From: Parapedobacter soli
Lineage (GTDB): Bacteria > Bacteroidota > Bacteroidia > Sphingobacteriales > Sphingobacteriaceae
Assembly (NCBI RefSeq): GCF_025460835.1
Contig: NZ_JAMXAY010000009.1
Span: 48,562-112,561, forward strand
Length of the DNA: 64,000 bases
Direction: 5' to 3'
A program made the position numbers and the translations under genes. The notes under the pieces are model-generated. The model saw only the letters and a program-made list of their open reading frames with translations, was not told the DNA's origin and did not search any database. The stretch's first letter is position 1; the number at the start of each line of letters is the position of its first letter. Below are positions 33,781 to 43,088 of the stretch, in pieces.

Positions 33781-35277
33781 ATGTTATTACTAGGCGTCGA
33801 TATTGGCACATCATCCATTAAAGTATCGGTGGTGGATGCCGCCACACAGGCCTGCGTGGCCGCGGTCCGTTATCCGGAAGACCACGAAAACAACATCCTT
33901 TCGATGGTACCGGGCTGGGCTGAGCAATCTCCCGATATGTGGTGGGAGCAGGTGGTGGCAGCTATACAGCAGCTCACTGCAGACCCCACATTCAAAGTAC
34001 GCGATATCGGTGCCATCGGCATTGCCTACCAGATGCATGGCTTGGTGGTGACCGACAAAGATGGCAATGTACTCCGTAATTCGATTATCTGGTGCGATAG
34101 CCGGGCAGTGGAAATCGGCGATACTGCCTTTGCCGGCATCGGGGAGTCATTTGCACTCAAACACCTGCTTAACTCGCCCGGTAACTTCACGGCATCTAAA
34201 TGGGCCTGGGTGAAGGCCAATGAGCCGGAGGTATACGCAAAGGCCCATCACATTATGTTGCCCGGCGACTATATCGCGATGAAGCTTACCGGTACTACTA
34301 CGACGAGTATATCGGCGCTTTCGGAGGGCATATTCTGGGATTTCAAGAATAATCGCATTTCCAAGGAGGTTTTGAACCACTTTGGGTTTGATGGGGCCAT
34401 ATTCCCCGAAATCAGGCCGTTGTTTGGCGAGCACGGCACGCTGCGGAAAGACATTGCCGCACAGCTTGGCCTCCGCCCGGGCATCCCCGTATCATATAAG
34501 GCGGGCGACCAACCTAACAACGCGCTCTCTCTGAATGTGCTGCAGCCCGGCGAAGTGGCCGCCACGGCGGGTACGTCCGGTGTGATCTATGCAGTGAGCG
34601 ACCAGCTCGTCTATGACCGGGCATCCCGCGTCAATACATTCGCCCATGTCAACTATGCCCCGGAAGCACCACGCACGGGCGTGCTGCTGTGTATCAACGG
34701 TACCGGCATCTTAAACCGGTGGGTGAAAGAACACTTCGGGCACGGACTCACGTACGCGCAGATGAACGCATTCGGCAAAGCCGTAAGTGCGGGCAGCAAC
34801 GGCCTCAAGATATTTCCATTCGGCAACGGCGCAGAGCGCTTTCTCCACAACAAGATCCTCGGCGCACGCTTCGTGGACCTTGATTTCAATGCCCACGGGC
34901 GCTCACAGGTGTTCCGTGCTTCGCAAGAGGGTATTGCCTACGCCTTCCGCTATGGGCTCGACATCCTGCGCGAAAACGGCATGCACCCAGCAGTTATCCG
35001 TGCCGGGCAGGCTAACATGTTCCTGAGCGAACTCTTCACGGAGATTTTCGTGGAAGTGACCGGTGTGCCGGTAGAGCTCTATAACAGCGATGGCAGCGTG
35101 GGGGCAGCGTTGGGCGCAGGCATCGGCTCAGGCATCTTCGCATCGCCCGCCGAGGCTTTCAGCAATCAAGAGCTACTGAAAACGGTAGAACCGCAAGCAC
35201 TCGGGAATTATGAAGAGCTATATGGGGAGTGGAAGCAACTCTTGGATGACCAATTGGCCGAAGAAATGAATCGGTAA
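33781..35277 (+). CDS. xylB: Xylulokinase
   Basis: A 498-residue FGGY-family kinase that phosphorylates D-xylulose to xylulose 5-phosphate. The ATP-binding N-terminal motif GVDIGTSSIKVSVVD, YQMHGLVVTD (xylulokinase-type substrate region), the glycine-rich TAGTSGVIYA and the C-terminal GGR-like segment IRAGQANMFLSELF are present. It is followed after 35 bases by xylA. Transcription is expected to be released by xylose through the LacI regulator. Confidence 0.96.
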   Translation: MLLLGVDIGTSSIKVSVVDAATQACVAAVRYPEDHENNILSMVPGWAEQSPDMWWEQVVAAIQQLTADPTFKVRDIGAIGIAYQMHGLVVTDKDGNVLRNSIIWCDSRAVEIGDTAFAGIGESFALKHLLNSPGNFTASKWAWVKANEPEVYAKAHHIMLPGDYIAMKLTGTTTTSISALSEGIFWDFKNNRISKEVLNHFGFDGAIFPEIRPLFGEHGTLRKDIAAQLGLRPGIPVSYKAGDQPNNALSLNVLQPGEVAATAGTSGVIYAVSDQLVYDRASRVNTFAHVNYAPEAPRTGVLLCINGTGILNRWVKEHFGHGLTYAQMNAFGKAVSAGSNGLKIFPFGNGAERFLHNKILGARFVDLDFNAHGRSQVFRASQEGIAYAFRYGLDILRENGMHPAVIRAGQANMFLSELFTEIFVEVTGVPVELYNSDGSVGAALGAGIGSGIFASPAEAFSNQELLKTVEPQALGNYEELYGEWKQLLDDQLAEEMNR

Positions 35278-35312
35278 TCAGTGGAAACAAATAAATGAAA
35301 TAAATAAAGAAT

Positions 35313-36644
35313 ATGTCAAACGTAATTATCGGCGAAAACGAGTATTTTAAAGGCGTCGGGAAAATAGCCTATGAAGGTCCCGAATCCGACAACCCATTGG
35401 CTTACCGTTGGTATGATGCTGGCAGGGTGATTGCCGGCAAAACCATGGAAGAGCACCTGCGGTTCGCAGTTGCCTACTGGCATTCGTTCAATGGAAATGG
35501 CAGCGATCCGTTCGGCGGGCCGACATTGCTTTTTCCATGGGACAAGAGCAGCGATGTCATCCAGCGCGCCAAAGACAAGATGGATGCGGCATTCGAGTTT
35601 TTCACGAAAATAGGCATGCCCTACTACTGCTTCCACGATGTGGATGTGGTGGACTATGGCGACAACGTGGCCGAAAACGAAAAGCGCCTTGAAGCGCTTG
35701 TAGCGTATGCCAAAGAAAAGCAGGCTGCCAGCGGTGTCAAGCTACTTTGGGGCACCGCCAATTTATTTACCCACAAACGGTATATGAACGGTGCTGCCAC
35801 CAACCCGGATTTTGCCGTGGTAGCGCACGCCGGCGCGCAAATCAAGGCTGCACTTGAGGCCACCATCGCCCTGGGCGGCGAGAATTACGTATTCTGGGGT
35901 GGCCGCGAAGGGTACATGTCATTATTGAACACCAACATGAAGCGCGAGCAGGAACACCTTGCACGGATGCTGCACAGTGCGCGGGATTATGCCCGGAGCC
36001 AAGGATTCAAGGGCACGTTTCTGATTGAACCCAAGCCCTGTGAGCCCACCAAGCACCAGTACGACTATGACGCCGCGACAGTAATCGGTTTCCTTCGGGA
36101 ATACAACCTGTTGGACGATTTCAAACTGAATTTAGAAGTGAACCATGCGACGCTGGCCGGCCATACGTTCCAGCATGAACTCCAGGTTGCTGCCGATGCA
36201 GGCTTACTTGGATCGATGGACGCCAACCGTGGTGATTACCAAAACGGGTGGGATACCGACCAGTTCCCAAACAATATCAACGAGCTTGCGGAGTGTATGC
36301 TCATCATCCTCGAAGCCGGAGGTTTTGCAGGTGGGGGCATCAACTTCGACGCCAAGGTACGGCGCAATTCGACCGACCGGGCAGACCTCTTCTATGCTCA
36401 CATCGGTGGTGCGGATACCTTTGCCCGTGCGCTCATTGTAGCTGACAATATCCTCACTAAATCCGACTACAAGAAACTTCGGACGGAACGCTATGCGTCG
36501 TTCGATAACGGTAAAGGGAAAGACTTTGAAGAAGGCAAGCTATCGCTGGCAGACTTGCGCGATATCGCCGCCGCATCCGGCGAGCCGGAAACCATCAGCG
36601 GCAAACAAGAATTGTTCGAAAATATTGTCAACCGGTATATTTAG
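35313..36644 (+). CDS. xylA: Xylose isomerase
   Basis: A 443-residue class II xylose isomerase converting D-xylose to D-xylulose. The catalytic His is in YYCFHDVDV, the metal ligands in the segments FWGGREGY and [24 protein letters not shown] and [18 protein letters not shown]. Length is typical of Bacteroidota enzymes. Together with xylB it forms the isomerase pathway operon; no dedicated xylose transporter is adjacent. The gene ends next to a heptamer array that can fold into a long hairpin. Confidence 0.97.
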   Translation: MSNVIIGENEYFKGVGKIAYEGPESDNPLAYRWYDAGRVIAGKTMEEHLRFAVAYWHSFNGNGSDPFGGPTLLFPWDKSSDVIQRAKDKMDAAFEFFTKIGMPYYCFHDVDVVDYGDNVAENEKRLEALVAYAKEKQAASGVKLLWGTANLFTHKRYMNGAATNPDFAVVAHAGAQIKAALEATIALGGENYVFWGGREGYMSLLNTNMKREQEHLARMLHSARDYARSQGFKGTFLIEPKPCEPTKHQYDYDAATVIGFLREYNLLDDFKLNLEVNHATLAGHTFQHELQVAADAGLLGSMDANRGDYQNGWDTDQFPNNINELAECMLIILEAGGFAGGGINFDAKVRRNSTDRADLFYAHIGGADTFARALIVADNILTKSDYKKLRTERYASFDNGKGKDFEEGKLSLADLRDIAAASGEPETISGKQELFENIVNRYI

Positions 36645-36653
36645 TTCGTAATC

Positions 36654-36709
36654 TATAGTTGATAATTGACAGTTGGTAACTACTCGTTACCAATTGTCAG
36701 TTATACGCT
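36654..36709. repeat. Period-7 array that folds into an 18-bp hairpin between convergent genes
   Basis: Eight 7-bp units ending in TT or CT (TATAGTT, GATAATT, GACAGTT, GGTAACT, ACTCGTT, ACCAATT, GTCAGTT, ATACGCT). The bases 36663-36680 pair with 36686-36703 around the loop TACTC, with only G-T wobbles as imperfections. The stop codon of the convergent gene (36701-36703) is part of the stem. No T-run follows, so it is not a classical intrinsic terminator, but it may end or protect both transcripts. Confidence 0.75.
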
Positions 36710-37918
36710 ATCCATTCTACTGAAACCAAACACCTTTTCCCGTTCATCCTTAACTCCTAAAAGCTTATTTTTGATCAGCTGTGCTGCGATCATACTGAAC
36801 GTGATACCGTTCCCACCGTATCCCAGTGCGAAATGCATTCGTTTCCTTCCTGGCCAGAGCCCAATGAAAGGCAAGCCATCTCGGGTGGAGCTGAATGTAC
36901 CACACCAAGCCATATCCACCACAAAGGGGATATCCGGATAGACCTTATTGAACTTCCGCTCCAAACGCTTGATTTTCCAGCGCAACAGCCGGTCCCGTGC
37001 CTCAGGGTTCCTGAACGGCACATCTTCCCCGCCAATCATCATGCGGTTGTCTGACGTGGTACGCATGTAGAAATACGGTGTTGCCGTTTCCCAAATCAGG
37101 CTTCGCTCGGGCCAAAGCTCTGCCGGGTCTACCGGTTGTGAAATCAAGGCATAGGTCGATTCCAGGCGCATCACCTGCTTAGGCAAAAATTGCCCTGCTT
37201 CAAAACCAGCCGCAATGACCACATGTTTGCATCTGATCAGTATCCCATCGCTGGTCAGCAATTCATACCCTGCTCTTTTTTCCTGATAGCTGCTGATTTC
37301 TGTGTGTGAAAAAAGCTTCAGGTCACTTTTCTTCATGTGGTATTTCAGTAATCCGGTGGCAGCAAGGTAGCCATCCATTTGGGCGGCTGCTTTATTTTTA
37401 AGTGCAGCCGGTGCCGCGATCCGATGCGTAGCGAATAAGGCGTCGGCATCGAGAAATGACACGGGCAGGCCATGGCGTTTACGAACCTCGTATTCCCGTT
37501 CAAGCAAACGGAAGCCATGCCGATTGCTCGCAAGGAGTACGCTGGATACCCGCCTGAAGTTGGGACGCACTGCCGTTGATTCAAAAACCTGTTCCAAATC
37601 CGTTATCGACTGCAAGCTTGCCTGATACGCACAGACAGCGTTTTCCTCGCCTACTTTGCCGATCATGTCTGACAATGGCACATCAATTTCGTATTGCAAC
37701 TGGGCTGTACTGGCGGCTGTGCTGCCGGTAGCAACGGTCCGCTTGTCGAATACAGCACAGGGAATACCCGCCGCGCATAGTTCATGCGCTACCAAAGCAC
37801 CAGTAATACCCGACCCGATAATGGCCACATCAACCGTTAACGGTTCCTTCAAGGGATTATGGAAATTAAAAAGTGGGTTCTTTATCAGCCAATAAGGAAG
37901 TCCGGAATGCAGATCCAT
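36701..37918 (-). CDS. FAD-dependent oxidoreductase, DadA/glycine oxidase type
   Basis: A 405-residue DAO-family flavoprotein. The dinucleotide motif VAIIGSGITGALVAHEL lies at ~30-46, followed by the FAD-contacting VFDKRTVATGSTAAST; the C-terminal GYGGNGITFSMIAAQLI is the second FAD contact. The N-terminal 30 residues (GLPYWLIKN) resemble the gamma-glutamylputrescine oxidase/PuuB branch. No signal peptide, so cytosolic. Substrate unknown. It is a single gene facing xylA. Confidence 0.88.
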   Translation of the reverse strand: MDLHSGLPYWLIKNPLFNFHNPLKEPLTVDVAIIGSGITGALVAHELCAAGIPCAVFDKRTVATGSTAASTAQLQYEIDVPLSDMIGKVGEENAVCAYQASLQSITDLEQVFESTAVRPNFRRVSSVLLASNRHGFRLLEREYEVRKRHGLPVSFLDADALFATHRIAAPAALKNKAAAQMDGYLAATGLLKYHMKKSDLKLFSHTEISSYQEKRAGYELLTSDGILIRCKHVVIAAGFEAGQFLPKQVMRLESTYALISQPVDPAELWPERSLIWETATPYFYMRTTSDNRMMIGGEDVPFRNPEARDRLLRWKIKRLERKFNKVYPDIPFVVDMAWCGTFSSTRDGLPFIGLWPGRKRMHFALGYGGNGITFSMIAAQLIKNKLLGVKDEREKVFGFSRMDSV

Positions 37919-38000
37919 TTTTCGGTTATTTTCTCAATAAACAGCATGCTGCCTGAATTGTTTCGGTCTGCTGCACAAGAGCATGCTAACCATTTTTCTT

Positions 38001-38025
38001 TATTTTTGTGGTGATTTAATCACCA
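38001..38025 (+). promoter_or_regulatory. Promoter TATTTTTG with a 17-bp palindrome ending at the start codon
   Basis: A perfect -7 box (38001-38008) is followed directly by TGGTGAT-TTA-ATCACCA (38009-38025), a perfect inverted repeat whose last base is the A of the ATG at 38025. It covers the expected transcription start, so it could be an operator or, in RNA, a hairpin hiding the start codon. Confidence 0.6.
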
Positions 38026-38582
38026 TGGATATTCAAACCCTCAAAGACCGGTTAACCGTCAATAATAAGAACCAGATTAGGGTGCCCGATTTAAGCGCGC
38101 TCGGTGACGACCCCGATGTTCCGATGGCCGAATTGCTCGACCTTTGCTATGAGGTGGATCACCCCAGATTGGCGTTCAGGGCCGCGTGGCTGCTGGAATA
38201 TATTGCTGTTCAACATCCGGATCGGTTCTCGACGGTGGCCGGCAATTTCCTAGTCCGTCTGCCTACCCAGAAAAACCCGAGTTGCCAGCGCCACTTTACG
38301 AATATCCTTCGGCGATTAACACATCCAAAGGCACCGATACCCTACAAGAATGTAATCCATTTGGCGGATCGCGAGATGTTGGTGGAAACCGTTTTCAATT
38401 GGCTTATCGATCCGCTCACGCCCGTTGCCGTTCTGGCTAACTGCATGGATGTGCTACTGAGTTTCAGTGAAGAATTCGAGTGGATACGGGAGGAGCTGAA
38501 GCAGCAAATTGAATTCCTGCTCCGCAATGGCTCACCGGCTATACAGAGCCGCGGAAAGAAGGTATTGGAAAAGCTTATGTAG
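38025..38582 (+). CDS. Hypothetical HEAT-repeat-like protein
   Basis: A 185-residue soluble protein, mostly alpha-helical by eye, with paired helices (ELLDLCYEVDHPRLAFRAAWLLEYIA; PVAVLANCMDVLLSFSEEFEWI) like HEAT or armadillo repeats. Close relatives in Sphingobacteriaceae are of unknown function; some carry an adenylosuccinate-lyase label that nothing here supports. The start at 38025 is preferred over an ATG at 37983 because the promoter box lies between the two. No signal peptide. Confidence 0.75.
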   Translation: MDIQTLKDRLTVNNKNQIRVPDLSALGDDPDVPMAELLDLCYEVDHPRLAFRAAWLLEYIAVQHPDRFSTVAGNFLVRLPTQKNPSCQRHFTNILRRLTHPKAPIPYKNVIHLADREMLVETVFNWLIDPLTPVAVLANCMDVLLSFSEEFEWIREELKQQIEFLLRNGSPAIQSRGKKVLEKLM

Positions 38583-38644
38583 ACTTAATCATCGTTTCGG
38601 GAGCTCAAATAACGGCCTCTAGGGCGATAGTTTTTGGGGGTCAT

Positions 38645-39421
38645 TTAAAATCTTAGATTTACACCAATCGAAAACAATCCGTAAATATCCCGGTGTTCGT
38701 TACCAGCGTAAGTTCCACTGTAACCATCCAGCTCATCGTCTAGCGAGAAATTGAGTTGGCCGTTCACCACTAAATTCCAAACATAAGAGTCTAACAAATT
38801 GGGTTTCAAACTATGAAGCGGAATCTCAAAACCAAGGTCGGTGCTGACAATATAGCTGAAACCATGGTTCCTGCCCTGGTGGGCGGGCAGTACATTATTG
38901 ACAAGTATCGAATCGCTCATGTTATCTGGAGTTGGCACGAGTCCTTCGGGGCGATGCTTATCCCATTGCAGGCTGTGCAACACACCTATACCAGCACCAA
39001 TATACACACTATTTAATGTCCGTTTAATAACAGACTCGCGGTATTCGGTGCGCCTCAAATGATCGTCTTGCAGGAATTTAATCGGTTGGAAACGGATACC
39101 CAGAATAGCCGCATGGTATAAGTTCGTAGCCTTTCTTGTGACACCGTCTGTCGCTATACTATCTTTCCCTAGTAGTAGCCCTTCCTGCAATTCCAACCCG
39201 ACACTCAATCCATGCGTAATGAAATAATTCCCCCGGAGATAAACACTACCACCTGCTTGCCGCTTATCCAAATCCCCATACAATTGGTTCACTCCCACTC
39301 CACCGGTCACGGAATACCGGAAATACGGGACAGCTGATTCATTGCCAAATTGGGAATAACCAAGATAAGGAAAGGCGATACATAAAAGCGCAAATAGGGA
39401 GAGTCTTCTCATAATATTCAC
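38645..39421 (-). CDS. Outer-membrane beta-barrel protein
   Basis: A 258-residue protein with a signal peptide (RLSLFALLCIAFPYLGYSQ) and a series of alternating amphipathic strands, including GVGVNQLYGDLDK and TDLGFEIPLHSLKPN, ending in an aromatic residue (GVNLRF), typical of outer-membrane barrels. It resembles the porin-like family of unknown function in Bacteroidota. It lies between a HEAT-like gene and ruvB, with no sign of shared transcription with ruvB beyond same orientation and a 35-base gap. Confidence 0.8.
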   Translation of the reverse strand: MNIMRRLSLFALLCIAFPYLGYSQFGNESAVPYFRYSVTGGVGVNQLYGDLDKRQAGGSVYLRGNYFITHGLSVGLELQEGLLLGKDSIATDGVTRKATNLYHAAILGIRFQPIKFLQDDHLRRTEYRESVIKRTLNSVYIGAGIGVLHSLQWDKHRPEGLVPTPDNMSDSILVNNVLPAHQGRNHGFSYIVSTDLGFEIPLHSLKPNLLDSYVWNLVVNGQLNFSLDDELDGYSGTYAGNEHRDIYGLFSIGVNLRF

Positions 39422-39456
39422 ATCCCCTCAATACTTATACCATTTTTCTGCTTCAT

Positions 39457-40479
39457 TTAAAAAAGTGTGTTGCCTTTTGCATTATTTATTTTCCCCAAAT
39501 GCTTATAAGCCAATTCAGTACATTCCCGCCCGCGGGATGTGCGCATCAGGTAGCCCTCCTGGATAAGGAAAGGCTCGTATACCTCCTCAATGGTTCCTTC
39601 GTCCTCCCCTACCGCCGTTGCGATGGTTTTGACACCCACAGGTCCGCCTTTGAATTTATCGATGATAGTGAGCAGGATGCGGTTGTCCATTTCGTCGAGG
39701 CCATGTTCATCCACATTGAGTGCATTAAGCGCATATTGCGCAATGGGTGTGTCGATTCTGCCATCGCCCTTGATCTGGGCAAAATCGCGCGTACGCCGGA
39801 GCAGTGCATTCGCAATACGTGGCGTGCCACGGCTCCGACGGGCTATTTCATAAGCTCCCTCGTCGGTAATGGGCGTACGGAGGATACTAGCCGACCGCAG
39901 CACGATGGTGGTAAGCAGCTTGGCATCATAGTATTCTAACCTTGCATTGATGCCGAAGCGCGCACGGAGCGGCGCCGTGAGCAGCCCCGAGCGCGTAGTG
40001 GCCCCCACCAACGTAAACGGATTCAACGTAATCTGCACCGAGCGGGCATTGGGACCCGTTTCGAGCATGATGTCGATCCGGAAGTCTTCCATCGCAGAGT
40101 AGAGGTATTCCTCTACCAGCGGACTAAGGCGGTGTATTTCGTCGATGAACAGCACATCGCCCTCGTCGAGGTTGGTGAGCAACCCGGCTAGATCACCCGG
40201 CTTATCCAGTACCGGCCCGGATGTCACCTTGATACCGGAGCCCATCTCATTGGCGATAATATGAGACAACGTGGTTTTGCCCAAGCCCGGCGGACCGTGA
40301 AGCAACACGTGGTCCAGCGCCTCGCCGCGCAATTTGGCAGCCTGAACGAAAACACTCAGGTTTTCCAGTATCTTCTTTTGACCGGTGAAATCTTCAAATG
40401 CCTGCGGACGCAGCACCTTCTCCAACTCGCGCTCCGCGCTGGATAACTTATCGGCATTGGGATCCAAATACTCGTTCAT
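39457..40479 (-). CDS. ruvB: Holliday junction branch migration ATPase RuvB
   Basis: A 340-residue AAA+ motor that drives branch migration with RuvA. Walker [12 protein letters not shown] (~64), Walker [10 protein letters not shown] (~113), sensor [12 protein letters not shown] (~158), arginine-finger region and the C-terminal winged helix ([32 protein letters not shown]) are intact. Length is normal. ruvA is not adjacent. Its start is followed upstream by a heptamer array. Confidence 0.97.
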   Translation of the reverse strand: MNEYLDPNADKLSSAERELEKVLRPQAFEDFTGQKKILENLSVFVQAAKLRGEALDHVLLHGPPGLGKTTLSHIIANEMGSGIKVTSGPVLDKPGDLAGLLTNLDEGDVLFIDEIHRLSPLVEEYLYSAMEDFRIDIMLETGPNARSVQITLNPFTLVGATTRSGLLTAPLRARFGINARLEYYDAKLLTTIVLRSASILRTPITDEGAYEIARRSRGTPRIANALLRRTRDFAQIKGDGRIDTPIAQYALNALNVDEHGLDEMDNRILLTIIDKFKGGPVGVKTIATAVGEDEGTIEEVYEPFLIQEGYLMRTSRGRECTELAYKHLGKINNAKGNTLF

Positions 40480-40485
40480 TCTTCT

Positions 40486-40520
40486 TTAGACATTAGACAC
40501 TAGACAACAGATATTAGACG
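40486..40520. repeat. Heptamer array (TTAGACA, TTAGACA, CTAGACA, ACAGATA, TTAGACG)
   Basis: Five 7-bp units between ruvB and the next gene; the last unit includes the stop codon (40514-40516) of the polyprenol-phosphate sugar synthase gene. It shares the exact 12-mer CTAGACAACAGA with the array at 23977-24018. Confidence 0.8.
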
Positions 40521-41251
40521 GAGGGGCGCTTATACTTCCTGAACCAACTGCTTACTTTCATCTGTATAACTCCGAAAAAGGCTTCCCGGAATATCCGCGT
40601 ACTCATTTTGGAAACGCCTTCGGTGCGATCTGTAAATATAATGGGAATTTCCACCACCTTAAACCCATACTTGATGGCCGTAAATTTCATTTCAATCTGG
40701 AACGCATACCCCACAAACCGGATCCTTTGGAGCGGTATGGTTTCCAATACCTCTCGTTTATAACATATAAAGCCCGCTGTAGCATCACGGATGGATATCC
40801 CAGTAATCAATCGCACATAACCCGATGCAAAGTAAGACATCAAAACCCTGCTCATGGGCCAGTTTACCACATTGACACCCTTGATGTACCGCGAACCGAT
40901 AGCCATGTCAGCTCCGGCTATACACGCATCCCGAAGCCGTGGCAAGTCATCCGGATTGTGCGAGAAATCGGCATCCATTTCAAAGATATACAGGTAGGAC
41001 CTCGCAATGCACCACCGGAACCCGTGAATGTATGCGGTGCCGAGACCGGATTTTCCTTTCCTTTCTTCCAAAAAGACACGGCCGTCAAATTCATCCTGCA
41101 AGCGCCTTACAATCGCCCCCGTACCATCGGGCGACCCGTCATCAACCACCAGCACATGAAAACCCTCCGTCAGCGCACAAACTTTCCGGATAATTTTTTC
41201 AATGTTTTCCTTTTCATTATAAGTAGGGATGATGACGATGCTATCTGACAC
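40514..41251 (-). CDS. Polyprenol monophosphomannose synthase family glycosyltransferase (GT2)
   Basis: A 245-residue GT2 enzyme of the dolichol-phosphate mannose synthase type, transferring a sugar from a nucleotide donor to polyprenol phosphate at the membrane. The N-terminal VIIPTYNEKENIEKII, LVVDDGSPDGTG, and the DxD motif in FEMDADFSHNPDDLPRL are clear; a basic C-terminus follows. No C-terminal membrane helices, so it is the short form. Donor is not certain (GDP-mannose or UDP-sugar). Confidence 0.93.
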   Translation of the reverse strand: MSDSIVIIPTYNEKENIEKIIRKVCALTEGFHVLVVDDGSPDGTGAIVRRLQDEFDGRVFLEERKGKSGLGTAYIHGFRWCIARSYLYIFEMDADFSHNPDDLPRLRDACIAGADMAIGSRYIKGVNVVNWPMSRVLMSYFASGYVRLITGISIRDATAGFICYKREVLETIPLQRIRFVGYAFQIEMKFTAIKYGFKVVEIPIIFTDRTEGVSKMSTRIFREAFFGVIQMKVSSWFRKYKRPSV

Positions 41252-41305
41252 TACCGATCCATTTTTTTCACGTAAAGGTACGTATTATAAGTAAAAGTTG
41301 AACAC

Positions 41306-41342
41306 AAAAATACCGTTACAGCGATACCCCACCGTAACGGTA
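41306..41342 (-). terminator. Intrinsic terminator of the POT transporter gene
   Basis: On the minus strand TACCGTTAC (41342-41334) pairs with GTAACGGTA (41319-41311) around a 14-base loop, followed by five T. It lies 20 bases after the transporter stop. Confidence 0.8.
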
Positions 41343-41361
41343 CTCGCCCCGCCACACCCAG

Positions 41362-42969
41362 TTAGTGGATGCCGTGCATCATCCGTTTCAACAATGGTGA
41401 AAACAGGATAAGCAGTAGCCCCGCAATACCGGGCAGTACGGCGAAAATGAGGAAAAATGTCGAAATCGAATATGTTTCACTGATGCGGTCAATCAAGCTT
41501 CCCGACATACCTGCCAAGAAGTTCGCCACCGCGCTGCACGCGAACCATACACCGAAAATCAGCCCTACAAACTTCTTTGGCGAGAGCTTGCTCACATAGG
41601 AGAGCCCCACTGGCGAAATACAAAGTTCGCCCGAAGTATGGAAAAAATAAGCCAAAATCAGCCAGATCATACTCACCTGTGCCGTGGCTGCCCCTTGGGG
41701 AATATCTTTACTGCCGTACCCTAAAACAGCAAACCCAACCCCCAACAAAATCAATCCCAGTGCGAATTTTATAGGCCCGGGAGGGTTGAATACCTTTTCC
41801 CACATCTTGCTGAACGGCGTTGCCAGCGTAATGATGAAGAACGAATTCAATATCTGGAACCACGATGCCGCCACTTCGGTTTCCAGCGCGTAAAACTCGC
41901 GGTTGATCTTCCAGATACCCAAACACCAAATGACCACAAAACTCGCTGCGGTAAACAAAATGGAAATCCGGTATGTTGAAAATATCTTTTTGGCGAGCGA
42001 CCACAATACCCAAGAAACAATCAGCAGCGGGAATATGGTTAATATCGCATCGACCCATTTGAAAGTTACCGCCGCATTTCCTGTAAGCAGCCGCTGGGTA
42101 TAATCCTTCGCGAATATCGACATCGACCCGCCTGCCTGTTCAAACGCCATCCAAAAAAAGATGCTGGATAGGGAAAGGACAATAATGACAATCAGCCTGT
42201 CACGCACCACACGTTTGGATGGCGCTTCCACGCCTTCATCTTCCCCGTCATCCTGCGCCGTAGCTTCTACCGACACTCCACGCGCTTGGGTTTCCTTGGG
42301 CGACTCGCCCAGCACACCGAAAATGCGCTGCGCATAGTAAAACTGCAGCATGCCGAAAAACATAAAAATCCCTGCTAAACCAAAGCCCCAATGCCATCCT
42401 ACTTTTTCGCCGATGTACCCACAAAGCAACATCCCCAAGAAAGCGCCGGCGTTGATACCCATATAGAAAATAGTATAAGCGGAATCCTTCTTCTTGCTGT
42501 TATCCGGGTAGAGCTGCCCCACGATGGACGAGATATTCGGCTTGAAAAGCCCATTCCCGAGTATCATAAGCACCAGCCCCAGGTAAAAGAACGATGACCC
42601 TGCGCCTTCGAGCGCCATGGAGGCGTGTCCCAAGGTCATGATCAACGCCCCTAGTACCACTGCCTTACGGTAACCTGTAAGCCGATCGGCAATAAAACCA
42701 CCGATCAAGGGGGTCAGGTACACCAATCCGGTATACCATCCATAAAGCTTCATGGCGTCCTCGCGTGTCCATTCCCAGCCCCCGCTTGCGATCTCTGACA
42801 CCAAAAATAATGTCAGTAGTGCCCGCATACCGTAGTAGCTGAACCGCTCCCACATCTCTGTAAAAAACAAAACAAATAGTCCGACAGGGTGGTCAAATAC
42901 AGTCCGCGTATCTACACCATTCTTAATGAGGTGTTTAGTCAGTTGTTCATCGTGCTGATCGTGCTGCAT
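41362..42969 (-). CDS. POT/PTR2 family peptide MFS transporter
   Basis: A 535-residue proton-coupled oligopeptide transporter with 12-14 membrane helices. The signatures GGFIADRLTGYRK (~72) and FYMGINAGAFLGMLLCGYIG (~165) are the two PTR2 motifs, and the ExxERxxY-type proton motif is seen in EMWERFSYYGMRALL (~38). A charged loop at ~225-255 separates the two halves. It takes up di- and tripeptides in the family. Transcribed alone; its terminator is visible. Confidence 0.95.
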   Translation of the reverse strand: MQHDQHDEQLTKHLIKNGVDTRTVFDHPVGLFVLFFTEMWERFSYYGMRALLTLFLVSEIASGGWEWTREDAMKLYGWYTGLVYLTPLIGGFIADRLTGYRKAVVLGALIMTLGHASMALEGAGSSFFYLGLVLMILGNGLFKPNISSIVGQLYPDNSKKKDSAYTIFYMGINAGAFLGMLLCGYIGEKVGWHWGFGLAGIFMFFGMLQFYYAQRIFGVLGESPKETQARGVSVEATAQDDGEDEGVEAPSKRVVRDRLIVIIVLSLSSIFFWMAFEQAGGSMSIFAKDYTQRLLTGNAAVTFKWVDAILTIFPLLIVSWVLWSLAKKIFSTYRISILFTAASFVVIWCLGIWKINREFYALETEVAASWFQILNSFFIITLATPFSKMWEKVFNPPGPIKFALGLILLGVGFAVLGYGSKDIPQGAATAQVSMIWLILAYFFHTSGELCISPVGLSYVSKLSPKKFVGLIFGVWFACSAVANFLAGMSGSLIDRISETYSISTFFLIFAVLPGIAGLLLILFSPLLKRMMHGIH

Positions 42970-43088
42970 ATCTTGATATTAGGTATTAAAAATCGGGGTC
43001 ATTCATGCGCCCATTTTGCAAATAAAACAAACTTTTTGTGATTTCATTGCCGCATCGGGAAAAATTAATTCATCTACCAAGCCCATAT

